Source: Bacteroidota bacterium
GTDB lineage: Bacteria > Bacteroidota > Bacteroidia > Flavobacteriales_F > PHOS-HE28
Direction: 5' to 3'
Assembly (NCBI GenBank): GCA_023412755.1
Contig: JAEZCB010000007.1
Span: forward strand, 1-27,457
Length of the DNA stretch: 27,457 nt
Below, piece after piece: positions 8,073-16,645 of the stretch. Every line of letters starts with the position of its first letter. The stretch's first letter is position 1. Below the pieces are notes generated by a model. The model did no database searches. It saw only the letters and a list, made by a program, of their open reading frames with translations, and was not told the DNA's origin. A program made the translations under genes and the position numbers.

Positions 8073-9347
8073 TTAAGCCCGGCGTTCCATTATTTGGGCC
8101 GGGATGGAGGGAGAAGCGAGCTCCCTTGGCTTCTTCCGCTGCCCCGGCTTTTTCCCGTTCAGCATAAGGCCGATCAACGTATGTCTCACCAGGGTGTGAT
8201 AGGTGACCATGCCGACCATAAATGTGCCAGCTACGGAACAAAGGAATTTGGGCCATAGTCCCCATGCGCGATCCATCAACAAGAATTGGATGATGAATAG
8301 AACAGGAATGTGTACCAGATATAGCCAGTAGGAAGAGTCGGCGATGTACCTGGCCAGCGGGTGGGAGAGGTCCAGCACCTGCTTTCCCAAGCCGAGCACC
8401 CCCATCGTGAGGAAGAAGCCTGCGAAGGCTGACAGGAGTACCCTCCATACATGCCCCGGATCAGCTGTCGATGTAGGAGTGCCGCTGTGGATCATAGGCA
8501 ATAGCCAGAGGTACAGCAGGATGCCCAGTACAAGTAATGGTAGCCAATACCGTCCACAGGTGCGCAAGGTGCTGCGATCCTGGAAGAGCAGATGGCCCAT
8601 TACGAAATAGCCTCCATGGAAGATCAGCGCCCAAAGCTCCGGCAGCAGGCCATCTGGTGGCGGGTGCGGGATGGATCTTGTGGCGAGAGCGGGTGTTGCC
8701 AGGAGCGGCACCGCCAAATAGATGGATGGGTGCATGAAGCGGCTCCATTCCTCCAACCGCCGAAAGATCACAGAGCGCCGCAAAGCAAGAAGGGCCAGAA
8801 CAAGGATGAAGAGGTAATAGAGGAACCATAGATGGAGTGTGGTGATCGGAATGTTACCCAGATCCTCTTCGCGTATCACCTGCCGCATGCGCATGAGCGT
8901 TGGCGAAGGATCAGCGATCGACCCGGCTGCCCAGACGATCATGCCAGCCAACATGAGCAGGCATATCGGCAAAGCGGTAAGAAAGGGGAGCAAGATCCGT
9001 TCATACCTGTTCCGCAGCAGACCCTGGGTACCGCGCCTTCGCAGCAGCATATGCGTGAAGTATCCTGAGATCAGAAAGAAGAGCGGCATACGGAACAGGT
9101 GACTGCCCCACGCGAAGCTTTCCAATGCCGTGGAGGTGACCATATCGGCCGTAGGCCAAACATCGCGCATGGAAGGCGCGTAGGCGAGCGATGCGTGGAA
9201 CAGAATACCGAGCAGCATGGCCAGTGCACGCAGGTTATCCATGTAATGGATGCGTGTACTGCGGATCGGGATCGCCCCAGCTATCCGCCGGCATCCCCGA
9301 TCGGACCATGACCCCGTGTGTTCCACCCCTCCATCTCCCTGCGGCAT
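8073..9347 (-). CDS. Acyltransferase-3 family membrane protein (OafA/OpgC-like)
   Basis: The 424-residue polytopic protein has about ten hydrophobic segments. It begins with the family's N-terminal motif (R-x-H-Y-M-D-N-L-R-A-L-A, then GILFHASLAY), in which the histidine is the presumed catalytic residue. Family members move acetyl, succinyl or similar groups across or within the membrane onto glycans. Its place beside a glycosyltransferase and a polysaccharide export operon suggests it decorates that glycan. The start is uncertain. The longest frame begins at 9347, but residues 1-30 do not look like family sequence; Met36 (9242) would be a clean start but loses the conserved R-x-H-Y. The lead-in has no membrane segment. 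Confidence 0.85.
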   Translation of the reverse strand: MPQGDGGVEHTGSWSDRGCRRIAGAIPIRSTRIHYMDNLRALAMLLGILFHASLAYAPSMRDVWPTADMVTSTALESFAWGSHLFRMPLFFLISGYFTHMLLRRRGTQGLLRNRYERILLPFLTALPICLLMLAGMIVWAAGSIADPSPTLMRMRQVIREEDLGNIPITTLHLWFLYYLFILVLALLALRRSVIFRRLEEWSRFMHPSIYLAVPLLATPALATRSIPHPPPDGLLPELWALIFHGGYFVMGHLLFQDRSTLRTCGRYWLPLLVLGILLYLWLLPMIHSGTPTSTADPGHVWRVLLSAFAGFFLTMGVLGLGKQVLDLSHPLARYIADSSYWLYLVHIPVLFIIQFLLMDRAWGLWPKFLCSVAGTFMVGMVTYHTLVRHTLIGLMLNGKKPGQRKKPRELASPSIPAQIMERRA

Positions 9348-9401
9348 TCGCCTAAAGTTATACCCTCATGTGCGGAAGCCTGCCCATCTTCACGGCCGCA
9401 A

Positions 9402-10847
9402 ATGCGCCGCACCTTCATCACCAACCTTGCACTTCTGCTGGTGCTCAACCTGTTGGTGAAGCCATTCTACATTCTCGGGATCGATGCCGGTGTGCAGGTG
9501 GCGGTGGGGGCGGAGGAATATGGGCTGTACGCTGCGTTGTTGAGTTTGAGCTTCCTGCTCAACGTGGTGCTCGATCTGGGTATCACCAATTTCAACACGC
9601 GCCATATCGCCAGGCATTCCCAGCTCATGGGCAAGTATTTCAGCCGGCTCATTGGCATACGGGTGGTGCTGGCCGTGATCTATGCGGCGATCACCTTCTT
9701 CGCCGCGATCGTTCTGGGATACCAGGGCAGGCAGCTCCACCTGTTGGGCTGGCTGGTGCTCAACCAGGCATTGGTGGCCATGATCCTCTATTTCCGGAGC
9801 AACATAGCCGGCGCACAGCGGTTCCGGCAGGATAGCCTGCTGAGCGTACTTGATCGCGTGCTGCTCATCGGCTTCATGGGCTGGCTGCTTTGGGGTCGGA
9901 ATGATGGGATACGCCTGGAATGGTTCGTTTGGGCACAGACCGGAGCCTATGCGATCACTCTGTTGATCGCGCTTCTCATGGTACGGCGGCTTTCCGGTCC
10001 CATCGATCTGCGGTGGCGACCGGATTTCAATCTGGTGGTGCTCAGGCAAAGCTTCCCGTACGCGCTTCTGATCTTGCTCATGAGCTTCTACTACCGCACG
10101 GACACCCTCATGCTGGAGCGCATGATCCCCGATGGCCAGGTGCATGCGGGCATCTACATGCAGGGCTTCCGGTTCTTCGAGGCGCTCAACATGCTGGGCT
10201 TCCTTTTCGCCGGGCTGCTGCTGCCCATGTTCAGCCGCATGCTCAAGGAAAAGGAAGATGTGGCACCGCTCGCTCTGGTGGCACTGCGTCTGGTATTGGC
10301 AGGCTCACTGGCGGTGGCGGTCCTTGGGAGTTTTTGGGCGCATAAGGTTATGGCGTGGCGGTATACTGAACATACCGATCCCTCGGCTGCTGCGTTCGCC
10401 ATACTCATCTGGTGCTTCGTGGCGTTTTCCACTTCTTACATCTTCGGCACCCTGCTTACGGCCGCCGGGCGCATGAAATGGCTCAACTGGATCGCTGGAG
10501 GTGGGGCGGTGCTCAACATCTGCCTGAATCTTGTGCTCATACCGCGCATGCAGGCCGAAGGAGCAGCGTGGGCGAGCTTGGTGACGCAAGTCCTTTCCGC
10601 TGGGATCCAAGTATTTGTGGTGGTCAAGATATTCCGCCTCCCGGATCTGCTTCCTGTAGGGTTGCGGGCGGCCCTCTTCGCAAGCGGGCTGGTGGCATTC
10701 ATCTTTTTGCTGGAATACCTCGGGAAAGATGCACTTGGCATGTCCATCTTCTATTTCATATTCTCACTTTTGTGGGCCTTTCTCACCGGACTTATCGGGC
10801 TTAAACCATTGATGCATGCATTCGCAGGACGAACCGACGATCATTAA
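9402..10847 (+). CDS. Wzx-like polysaccharide flippase
   Basis: The 481-residue product has 12-14 membrane helices throughout and the pattern of the MOP superfamily (polysaccharide biosynthesis/MurJ-Wzx type), which flips lipid-linked oligosaccharides across the inner membrane. The first helix carries MRRTFITNLALLLVLNLLVK, and the conserved SFPYALLILLMSFYYRTD segment in the middle is typical of Wzx-like proteins. I chose the ATG at 9402 because a longer in-frame extension to 9318 is proline- and serine-rich and would overlap the divergent acyltransferase. It is the first gene of a four-gene operon and overlaps the next by 32 nt. The substrate is unknown. Confidence 0.9.
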   Translation: MRRTFITNLALLLVLNLLVKPFYILGIDAGVQVAVGAEEYGLYAALLSLSFLLNVVLDLGITNFNTRHIARHSQLMGKYFSRLIGIRVVLAVIYAAITFFAAIVLGYQGRQLHLLGWLVLNQALVAMILYFRSNIAGAQRFRQDSLLSVLDRVLLIGFMGWLLWGRNDGIRLEWFVWAQTGAYAITLLIALLMVRRLSGPIDLRWRPDFNLVVLRQSFPYALLILLMSFYYRTDTLMLERMIPDGQVHAGIYMQGFRFFEALNMLGFLFAGLLLPMFSRMLKEKEDVAPLALVALRLVLAGSLAVAVLGSFWAHKVMAWRYTEHTDPSAAAFAILIWCFVAFSTSYIFGTLLTAAGRMKWLNWIAGGGAVLNICLNLVLIPRMQAEGAAWASLVTQVLSAGIQVFVVVKIFRLPDLLPVGLRAALFASGLVAFIFLLEYLGKDALGMSIFYFIFSLLWAFLTGLIGLKPLMHAFAGRTDDH

Positions 10848-11931
10848 GACCCCAGGCCGTCGCTCCGGCTCGCGTTCACCGCGGTCGCCGATCTCTGAAG
10901 GCCATGTGTCTTCCGGTTCGGAGCGCCCCCTGGACCGGGGCTCGTTCGATCTTTTGCTCTTTCTCTGGGGCAGGCGCAGGTTCATCGTATCGATCACCTT
11001 GCTCGGAATGATCGCGGGCACGATCGCCGCATTTGTGATCACACCACTTTTCAAGAGTGAAGTGATCCTGTTCCCCGCCATAACCAATTCACCTTCCAAG
11101 GCCCTGCTCAATGAACAGGCCACCGGCCGTGATGATATCCTGGCGCTTGGTGATGAAGAAGACAGCGAACAGTTGCTTCAGATGCTGCATTCGGATAAGA
11201 TCCGCGACCGTGTGGCGCAGCGCTTCGATCTGCTCGAAGCCTATGAGATAAAGCCGGACCATCCGCACAAGAACACCTTGTTGCGGAAGGCCTACGAGCA
11301 GCACATCACATTCGAGCATACCAAGTTCAGCAGCATCAGGATCGAGGTCATGGACAAGGATGCCGTTCGGGCAGCGGCCATCGCCAACTTCATCACCGAT
11401 CAGGTGGATACGGTGTGGAAGGAAATGGCTGTGGAGCGTGCATTGAAGGGCTATACCCTGGTGAAGACCAAGGTCGAAGGCCTGGAGTCCGACATCGCCA
11501 TGATGACCGACAGTATGCGGATCCTGCGGGAGTTGGGGGTGCATGATTACCGCACACAGACCGAGCGCTACAATGAATATATGGGCGCCGCCATCGTGAA
11601 GGGGGACCAGCGGGCGATCAAGGAATTCGAAGAAAGATTCAAAGTGCTGGCAAAATATGGTGGCGACTATGTTCGATTAGAAGACCGGTTGAGCAGCGAG
11701 ATCAAGAGATTAAGCGTTCTCCGTATGAAACTGGAACAGGCGCAGGCCGACATGGAAAGCGATCTTCCGCATAAATTCGTGGTGAATCGTGCCCAACCGG
11801 CCGACAAAAAAAGTTATCCTTTACGGTGGCTGATCGTTGCCATGAGCACCGTCTCGGCCTTCCTGCTTGCGCTGCTCCTCATCGTGGTACAGGTGAATGT
11901 TCAAAAGATACGTACCAGTTATGAGGGATGA
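10816..11931 (+). CDS. Wzz-type chain-length determinant / polysaccharide co-polymerase (copy 1)
   Basis: The 371-residue protein has the Wzz layout. A membrane helix at about 56-76 is followed by a periplasmic helical domain of about 250 residues, then a second helix at about 338-359 preceded by a Pro-containing segment (KKSYPLRWLIV). Such proteins set the length of polymerised O-antigen or capsule chains. No Wzc tyrosine-kinase domain is fused. The first 50 residues form a basic, serine- and arginine-rich cytoplasmic tail that its neighbour lacks. The start lies inside the end of the flippase gene (32-nt overlap), which points to translational coupling. Residues 117-200 align well with the next gene's product, so the two are paralogues. 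Confidence 0.88.
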   Translation: MHSQDEPTIIKTPGRRSGSRSPRSPISEGHVSSGSERPLDRGSFDLLLFLWGRRRFIVSITLLGMIAGTIAAFVITPLFKSEVILFPAITNSPSKALLNEQATGRDDILALGDEEDSEQLLQMLHSDKIRDRVAQRFDLLEAYEIKPDHPHKNTLLRKAYEQHITFEHTKFSSIRIEVMDKDAVRAAAIANFITDQVDTVWKEMAVERALKGYTLVKTKVEGLESDIAMMTDSMRILRELGVHDYRTQTERYNEYMGAAIVKGDQRAIKEFEERFKVLAKYGGDYVRLEDRLSSEIKRLSVLRMKLEQAQADMESDLPHKFVVNRAQPADKKSYPLRWLIVAMSTVSAFLLALLLIVVQVNVQKIRTSYEG

Positions 11932-12928
11932 TGTGACCATACCCGAACCAGAGGCAAAGGTGCGTGCCTATCCCGTGCATAAGGTGCGTGAGGAACTGAC
12001 ATTCAAGCGTTTTTTGAATGTGCTTTTGCGCCAGTGGAAAGTATTCCTGGGCGTTGCCATCCTCGCATTCGTTCTCGCGTCCATTTTCAGTGGCCCCACC
12101 TTCATCGAACCACGCTACCGATCCACCGCACTGGTCTATCCGGTCAACCTTACCAGTTATTCCATCGAGACCAGAACGGATCAATTGCTTCAGTTACTGG
12201 AAAGCAACGTGATCCGCGATACCATCATCGCCCGTTTCGATCTGGTGCGCGCGTATAAGGTGGATACGAGTTCCCTCGGAGGTTACTTCGCCTTGCATTC
12301 CGAGTACGATGACCGGGTGGATATCAATAAGACCCGGTTCGAATCCGTGCAGATCCAGGTGGTGGATGAAGATCCCCGAAAGGCAAGGGATATGGTACGC
12401 ACCATGCTTGAACAAGTGGACCTGCTGGCGCGTGACCTGCAACGCGATAAGACCCGCGAAGTGCTTGAGATCGCCCGGCGGGCGATGGTGTACGAGCAGC
12501 AGAAGCTGGATTCTGTGGAAACGCGATTGGCAGCCATCCGTACCGAAAGCGGAGTTCTGGATTATGAGAACCAGGCCCGTGAACTCACCCGCGGTTATAC
12601 GCGCCTGCTGGCCGATCCACGTGCCAGTGCGGCACAGAAGAATGAGTTGGCCGGCATGATCCGCCGGCTGGAGGAACAGGGCGGGGAATTCCGCCATCTT
12701 TCGCAGCTCAGCGATCTCTACCGCATGAATTATGACCGGCTCCGTACCGAGTTCGAGCGGGTGCATAGCGATATGGTCAAGGAGCTCACATACACCAACG
12801 TTGTGGTGCATCCAGAGGTGAGCGACAAGAAGGTCTACCCGATCCGCTGGCTTATCGTCTCGGCCAGCGTATTATCGGCTCTGTTCCTGTGTTTCATACT
12901 TCTAAGCTGGAGGGAATACCGCGCCTGA
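11897..12928 (+). CDS. Wzz-type chain-length determinant (copy 2, tandem paralogue)
   Basis: This 343-residue co-polymerase has helices at about 48-67 and 314-337 flanking a periplasmic coiled region. Segments such as DQLLQLLESNVIRD, RFDLVRAYKV and VQIQVVDEDPRKARDM match DSEQLLQMLHSDKIRD, RFDLLEAYEI and IRIEVMDKDAVRAA in the upstream gene, and both end with a D-K-K-x-Y-P-x-R-W-L-I-V motif. The pair clearly arose by duplication and then diverged. The start is not decided: ATG 11897 overlaps the previous gene by 35 nt, while ATG 11921 (Met9) overlaps by 11 nt and would be more usual for coupling. The kinase domain of Wzc is absent. Confidence 0.88.
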   Translation: MFKRYVPVMRDDVTIPEPEAKVRAYPVHKVREELTFKRFLNVLLRQWKVFLGVAILAFVLASIFSGPTFIEPRYRSTALVYPVNLTSYSIETRTDQLLQLLESNVIRDTIIARFDLVRAYKVDTSSLGGYFALHSEYDDRVDINKTRFESVQIQVVDEDPRKARDMVRTMLEQVDLLARDLQRDKTREVLEIARRAMVYEQQKLDSVETRLAAIRTESGVLDYENQARELTRGYTRLLADPRASAAQKNELAGMIRRLEEQGGEFRHLSQLSDLYRMNYDRLRTEFERVHSDMVKELTYTNVVVHPEVSDKKVYPIRWLIVSASVLSALFLCFILLSWREYRA

Positions 12929-12932
12929 AGCA

Positions 12933-14390
12933 ATGATCCAGGCCGTACGACACCATTGGATCCCCGTGGCATGCATCCTTTTTGTGATGCTCAACTTGGT
13001 GCTTATGGCCAACGAGTTCTTCTGGCTGAACTTGTTGCCGGCCGTTTTGCTTCTGGTATGGGCCATGTTCACCGCGGTGGACCGCCTTCTGGTGGTGATC
13101 GCCTTCGCCACGCCACTTTCCGTGAATCTGGAGGAATTGGATATCGGCGGCATTGGTGTGGCTTTGCCCACGGAACCGCTACTGGTGGGGCTCATGATCC
13201 TATTCTTACTAAAGGTCGCCTTGGAAAGAAATGTCCTGGATGAACGGGTATGGAACCATCCCATCACCTGGATCATCGTGGCACAGGTGGTTTGGATGGC
13301 CGTCTGCATCATCCCAAGCTCAATGCCCATCGTGTCACTGAAGTACGTGATAGCCCGGCTGTGGTTCGTTACCACCATGTACCTGATGATCACGCGGGTG
13401 TTCGAAGACCGGCGGTACATGCACCGGTTCATCTGGGCCTACATCGGTGGTCTGGCCGTTGTGGTGACCTACACGTTGATCCACCATTCGCAGTACATGT
13501 TCGCGCATGATCCCGCTCACTGGGTGATGACGCCATTCTTTAAGGATCATACGAGTTATGGTGCGGTGATCGCGTTCTTCCTCCCTTTCGTGATCATGTC
13601 CGTGGGCAACACCGCGTATGCCCGTACCATGCGTGGTATCGCGGTGGTAGTTTCCATGTTGCTCGTGGTAGGCCTGATCTTCTCCTATACCCGTGCCGCC
13701 TGGCTCAGCCTGGCGGGCGCCGTTGGCGTATTCCTGGTGATGAAGCTGCGCATCCCGATGTGGGCCATCTTCTCGGTCACGGTCCTCACCGGAGGCCTCT
13801 ATCTGGTGAACCAGGACAAGATCAAGATGGCCCTGGAGCGGAATCGGGAGGAATCCTCGGATGATCTTGGGCAGCATGTACGTTCTATCTCCAACATCTC
13901 CAGTGATGCCTCCAACCTGGAGCGGATCAACCGTTGGAATTCCGCCATACGGATGTGGGAGGCGCGGCCACTTTTCGGCTGGGGGGCCGGCACCTACATG
14001 TTCCAGTATGCCCCGTTCCAGGCATCGGAGGATCGTACGATCATAAGCACCAATTTCGGTGTGCAGGGCAATGCGCACAGCGAATATTTGGGGCCGTTAT
14101 CGGAGCAAGGTGTGCTGGGCATAGGGCTGATGGTGGCTCTGGTGATAATGACCACTGTTGTGGCCTTGCGGTTGTACAGAAGGCTTCCAAAAGGAGAGGA
14201 CCGCGCGCTGCTGGTAGCCTTGTACATGGGCCTGGTGACCTATTACCTGCATGGCGCGCTCAACAATTTCCTGGATACGGACAAGGCATCGGTGCCTTTC
14301 TGGGCTTTCACCGCAGCGATCGTGCTGCTGGATCTGAAGCACTCTGCTCAGCCGAACGAGCAGGCCAGAACAGCGATGTCATCGAGGTAG
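12933..14390 (+). CDS. O-antigen ligase / polymerase family membrane protein (Wzy_C)
   Basis: The 485-residue product has about 11-12 membrane helices and a long periplasmic loop near the C-terminal third, as in WaaL ligases and Wzy polymerases. Characteristic motifs are FSYTRAAWL, the loop segment R-x-N-R-W-N-S-A (330-340 region), PLFGWGAGTYM, and NAHSEYLGPLSEQGVLG, whose histidine corresponds to the conserved WaaL/Wzy_C His. The protein either joins a finished glycan to its lipid carrier or polymerises the repeat units; sequence cannot separate these roles. It begins 4 nt after the second Wzz gene and is the last gene of the operon. Its last 43 nt are also coding on the opposite strand. Confidence 0.88.
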   Translation: MIQAVRHHWIPVACILFVMLNLVLMANEFFWLNLLPAVLLLVWAMFTAVDRLLVVIAFATPLSVNLEELDIGGIGVALPTEPLLVGLMILFLLKVALERNVLDERVWNHPITWIIVAQVVWMAVCIIPSSMPIVSLKYVIARLWFVTTMYLMITRVFEDRRYMHRFIWAYIGGLAVVVTYTLIHHSQYMFAHDPAHWVMTPFFKDHTSYGAVIAFFLPFVIMSVGNTAYARTMRGIAVVVSMLLVVGLIFSYTRAAWLSLAGAVGVFLVMKLRIPMWAIFSVTVLTGGLYLVNQDKIKMALERNREESSDDLGQHVRSISNISSDASNLERINRWNSAIRMWEARPLFGWGAGTYMFQYAPFQASEDRTIISTNFGVQGNAHSEYLGPLSEQGVLGIGLMVALVIMTTVVALRLYRRLPKGEDRALLVALYMGLVTYYLHGALNNFLDTDKASVPFWAFTAAIVLLDLKHSAQPNEQARTAMSSR

Positions 14391-15574
14391 GGTGATCCCT
14401 GCCGGTGCTCCTCGAAATCGGTCCTGATCGTTTCGATCAACTGTGATGGCCCTGCCTTGGCATGCTGCAGAAGCAGCTCCTGTAAGTGTTCCGGTTCGAA
14501 AGCCTCGCCTGACCCATTTTCCTGTTCCACCAAGCCATCCGTATAGCAAAGCACAGTGGCGTCATGAATACCTTCCACCTTGCCGGGGCGTAGAAAAGGG
14601 AGATCACGCATCATGCCCAGAGCGATGCTTCCATCATGCAGTCCGGTGATCTTGCCATTCAATAGCAATAATGGGTCGTTATGTCCGGAATTGACATACT
14701 CCAATTCACGGGTTCGCGGATCGAACCGCCCGAGGAACAGGGTGATGAAGCGCTCGCCGCGAGCGTTCGAATAGACGCGCTGGTTGAGCCCTTGTATCAT
14801 GGCCTGTAGCGGCTCTTCACCGTGTTGCGCCAGTGCCCTCAGTGTAGCCTGGAAGTTGCTCATTAGCAGGGAGGCCGCGATCCCTTTTCCACTCACATCG
14901 GCCACACAGAACACCACCTTGTCCTGTGTGGTCTTGAACAGATCATAATAGTCGCCCCCCACCTGCCGGTGGGGCTGGTACCAACCGGCGGCACGCAATG
15001 TACCCTCATTGGGCAACCGATCCGGGATCAGCATAGCCTGCATCTCCGCTGCGAGTTCGAGTTCACGCTTATCCCGCTCACGCATCAGGTCCTCACGGGC
15101 CATGCGGCGGTTCTCCATGGCCACCACGATCAGGTTGGTGAGCGTCTGTATGAAGTTCAAGTGCTTCACCGTGGGGCTCATGCGCTGCTCCTCCTCATCG
15201 ATATCGCCGATCAGCAGGAAGGCCAGAGGCTTGTCTCTGTGATGCACCGGTACAGCGACATCGAAGGCACCCAGGCTTCCTGGATCTCCCGAGCCGATCA
15301 CTTGGATATCCTTGTACCATACCGCGGCCTGCTCGATATCCGAGGGTGCCATTTGTTCGCTGGTCCCGTAGGTGAGCACGGTGCGCCACCCATCGGAATT
15401 CACATGCAGCATGAGCCTGGTGATGCCCAGCTGTTCCTGCACGATGGACCGGTAGAGCTCCACAAGCTCCACCTCCTCCATGTTGTTGTTGATCGCCTTG
15501 GTCACATCCAGTAGCGCACGCAACTGGAACTCCTTCAACTCGAGCCTTTCGGCTATCCTCTCCAACCGTGCCAT
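14348..15574 (-). CDS. GAF-domain PP2C-type serine phosphatase (RsbU/SpoIIE-like)
   Basis: The 408-residue soluble protein has an N-terminal helix (1-30), a GAF-like sensor domain (about 30-155), a coiled linker with R-M-A-R-E-D-L-M-R-E-R-D, and a SpoIIE/PP2C catalytic domain (about 195-405). All metal-binding motifs are present: GGDYYD (Asp208), ADVSGKG (Asp226), SGHN, YTDG (Asp346) and a final DD pair (398-399). Such phosphatases usually dephosphorylate an anti-anti-sigma factor in partner-switching control of stress or envelope genes. No anti-sigma or STAS partner gene is in the window. It starts 4 nt after the LpxD-like gene and probably shares its transcript. The ligand of the GAF domain is unknown. 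Confidence 0.9.
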   Translation of the reverse strand: MARLERIAERLELKEFQLRALLDVTKAINNNMEEVELVELYRSIVQEQLGITRLMLHVNSDGWRTVLTYGTSEQMAPSDIEQAAVWYKDIQVIGSGDPGSLGAFDVAVPVHHRDKPLAFLLIGDIDEEEQRMSPTVKHLNFIQTLTNLIVVAMENRRMAREDLMRERDKRELELAAEMQAMLIPDRLPNEGTLRAAGWYQPHRQVGGDYYDLFKTTQDKVVFCVADVSGKGIAASLLMSNFQATLRALAQHGEEPLQAMIQGLNQRVYSNARGERFITLFLGRFDPRTRELEYVNSGHNDPLLLLNGKITGLHDGSIALGMMRDLPFLRPGKVEGIHDATVLCYTDGLVEQENGSGEAFEPEHLQELLLQHAKAGPSQLIETIRTDFEEHRQGSPYLDDIAVLACSFG

Positions 15575-15578
15575 GCGG

Positions 15579-16502
15579 TCAGCTGTTCAATTTTTTCATC
15601 AGGTCCGGGAGTCTCGCCAAGGTGGCGATCTCACGCATTTTTTGTTTCACCTCACCAGCAGGGGATCCAAAGTAGGTGCGGCCTCCTTCCACTGAACTCA
15701 TGACACCGCTCTGGCCGAGGATAATGGCGCCTTTGCCAATGCGGATCTTGCTGGGTATGCCCACCTGTCCCCATAATATCACATCGTCCTCGATCACCAC
15801 TGCACCGCTTATGCCCACGTGCGCCGCTATCAGGCAGCGTTCTCCAATAATGGTGTCATGTCCCACCTGCACATGGTTATCCAGTTTGGTTCCGCGGCCG
15901 ATCCGGGTATCCGCGCTCACTCCCCGATCCACGGTGCAAAGGGCGCCGATCTCCACATCGTCCGCTATGTGAACGCTGCCACCGGGTGCCATCTTCTCAT
16001 AGCCAGTGCTCCGCTTCTTGTAGTAGAAGGGATCGCCACCGATCACGGAATTCCCATGGATGATCACGCGGTCTCCGATGGTGGTGTTCTCGTAGATCAC
16101 CACACCCGGCATGATCTGGCAATCCTTTCCGATGCGGACATTGGCCCCGATCACCACGGAGGCATGCACTTCGCTTCCCTCGCCGATCGAAACGGTCTTG
16201 CCTGTGAAACCAAGCCGTGGTCTATGCTCGCGCACAAGCAGGTTGTAGTCCCTGCAAGGGTCATCGCTTATGATCAGCGCTTTTCCAGCGGGCGGCTCCA
16301 TCTCTTTGTTCAACAGGATGGTGGTGGCAGCGCTTTGCAGTGCCTTGCCATAATACTTCTCATGATCCACGAATACGAGATCACCTTCCTGTACCCGGTT
16401 GATCTCGTTCAGGCCGGTCACCAGCCGTTCCGTTTCACCGATGATGCGTGCTCCTAGCGTGGCAGCTATCTCCCTGGCCTTACGGGGTGGTGTTAATTCC
16501 AC
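15579..16502 (-). CDS. LpxD-like left-handed beta-helix acyltransferase (second copy)
   Basis: The protein (307 residues from the GTG start) has the LpxD layout: a short N-terminal uridine-binding-type domain (V-x-G-L-N-E-I-x-R-V, FVDHEKYYGKAL) and a long hexapeptide-repeat helix. It keeps the catalytic-type His at VGHD (His215) and ends with a short helix. Compared with the full-length LpxD at 21109-22179, it lacks GADGFGF and has GGDPFYYKKR there, so the substrate pocket differs. I prefer the GTG at 16500-16502. It gives an N-terminus of V-E-L-T-P-P like that of relatives, lies about 20 nt below a -7-like box, and avoids a 57-nt extension without family character. Acyl-group transfer to a sugar is likely, but the acceptor is unknown. 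Confidence 0.85.
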   Translation of the reverse strand: MELTPPRKAREIAATLGARIIGETERLVTGLNEINRVQEGDLVFVDHEKYYGKALQSAATTILLNKEMEPPAGKALIISDDPCRDYNLLVREHRPRLGFTGKTVSIGEGSEVHASVVIGANVRIGKDCQIMPGVVIYENTTIGDRVIIHGNSVIGGDPFYYKKRSTGYEKMAPGGSVHIADDVEIGALCTVDRGVSADTRIGRGTKLDNHVQVGHDTIIGERCLIAAHVGISGAVVIEDDVILWGQVGIPSKIRIGKGAIILGQSGVMSSVEGGRTYFGSPAGEVKQKMREIATLARLPDLMKKLNS

Positions 16503-16521
16503 AGGATCGTTGGGTATGCGC

Positions 16522-16529
16522 CAAAGGTA
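16522..16529 (-). promoter_or_regulatory. Putative -7 promoter box for the LpxD-like gene
   Basis: The minus-strand octamer TACCTTTG fits the Bacteroidota -7 consensus TAnnTTTG exactly. It lies 19 nt before the proposed GTG start at 16502, so transcription would begin about 13 nt before it. This supports the GTG over the upstream ATG at 16559, which would be inside the promoter. No TTG -33 element is found at the normal distance, so confidence is modest. Confidence 0.35.
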
Positions 16530-16645
16530 GCCGAGGCATGCCAGATGGACCGCGGCCAATATATGATGTGGATACGCCTATCCCGGTCAACGCAAAGGTG
16601 GTCCGGTCTGTGGAACCCTTTGTTCTGAATGAAAAGTCCAAGCAC

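Noticed and set aside
9356..9363. Minus-strand TAACTTTA as promoter of the acyltransferase gene
   Set aside because: The last consensus base differs and there is no TTG upstream at the right distance. It would start transcription almost at the ATG at 9347; it could fit only if the true start is 9242.
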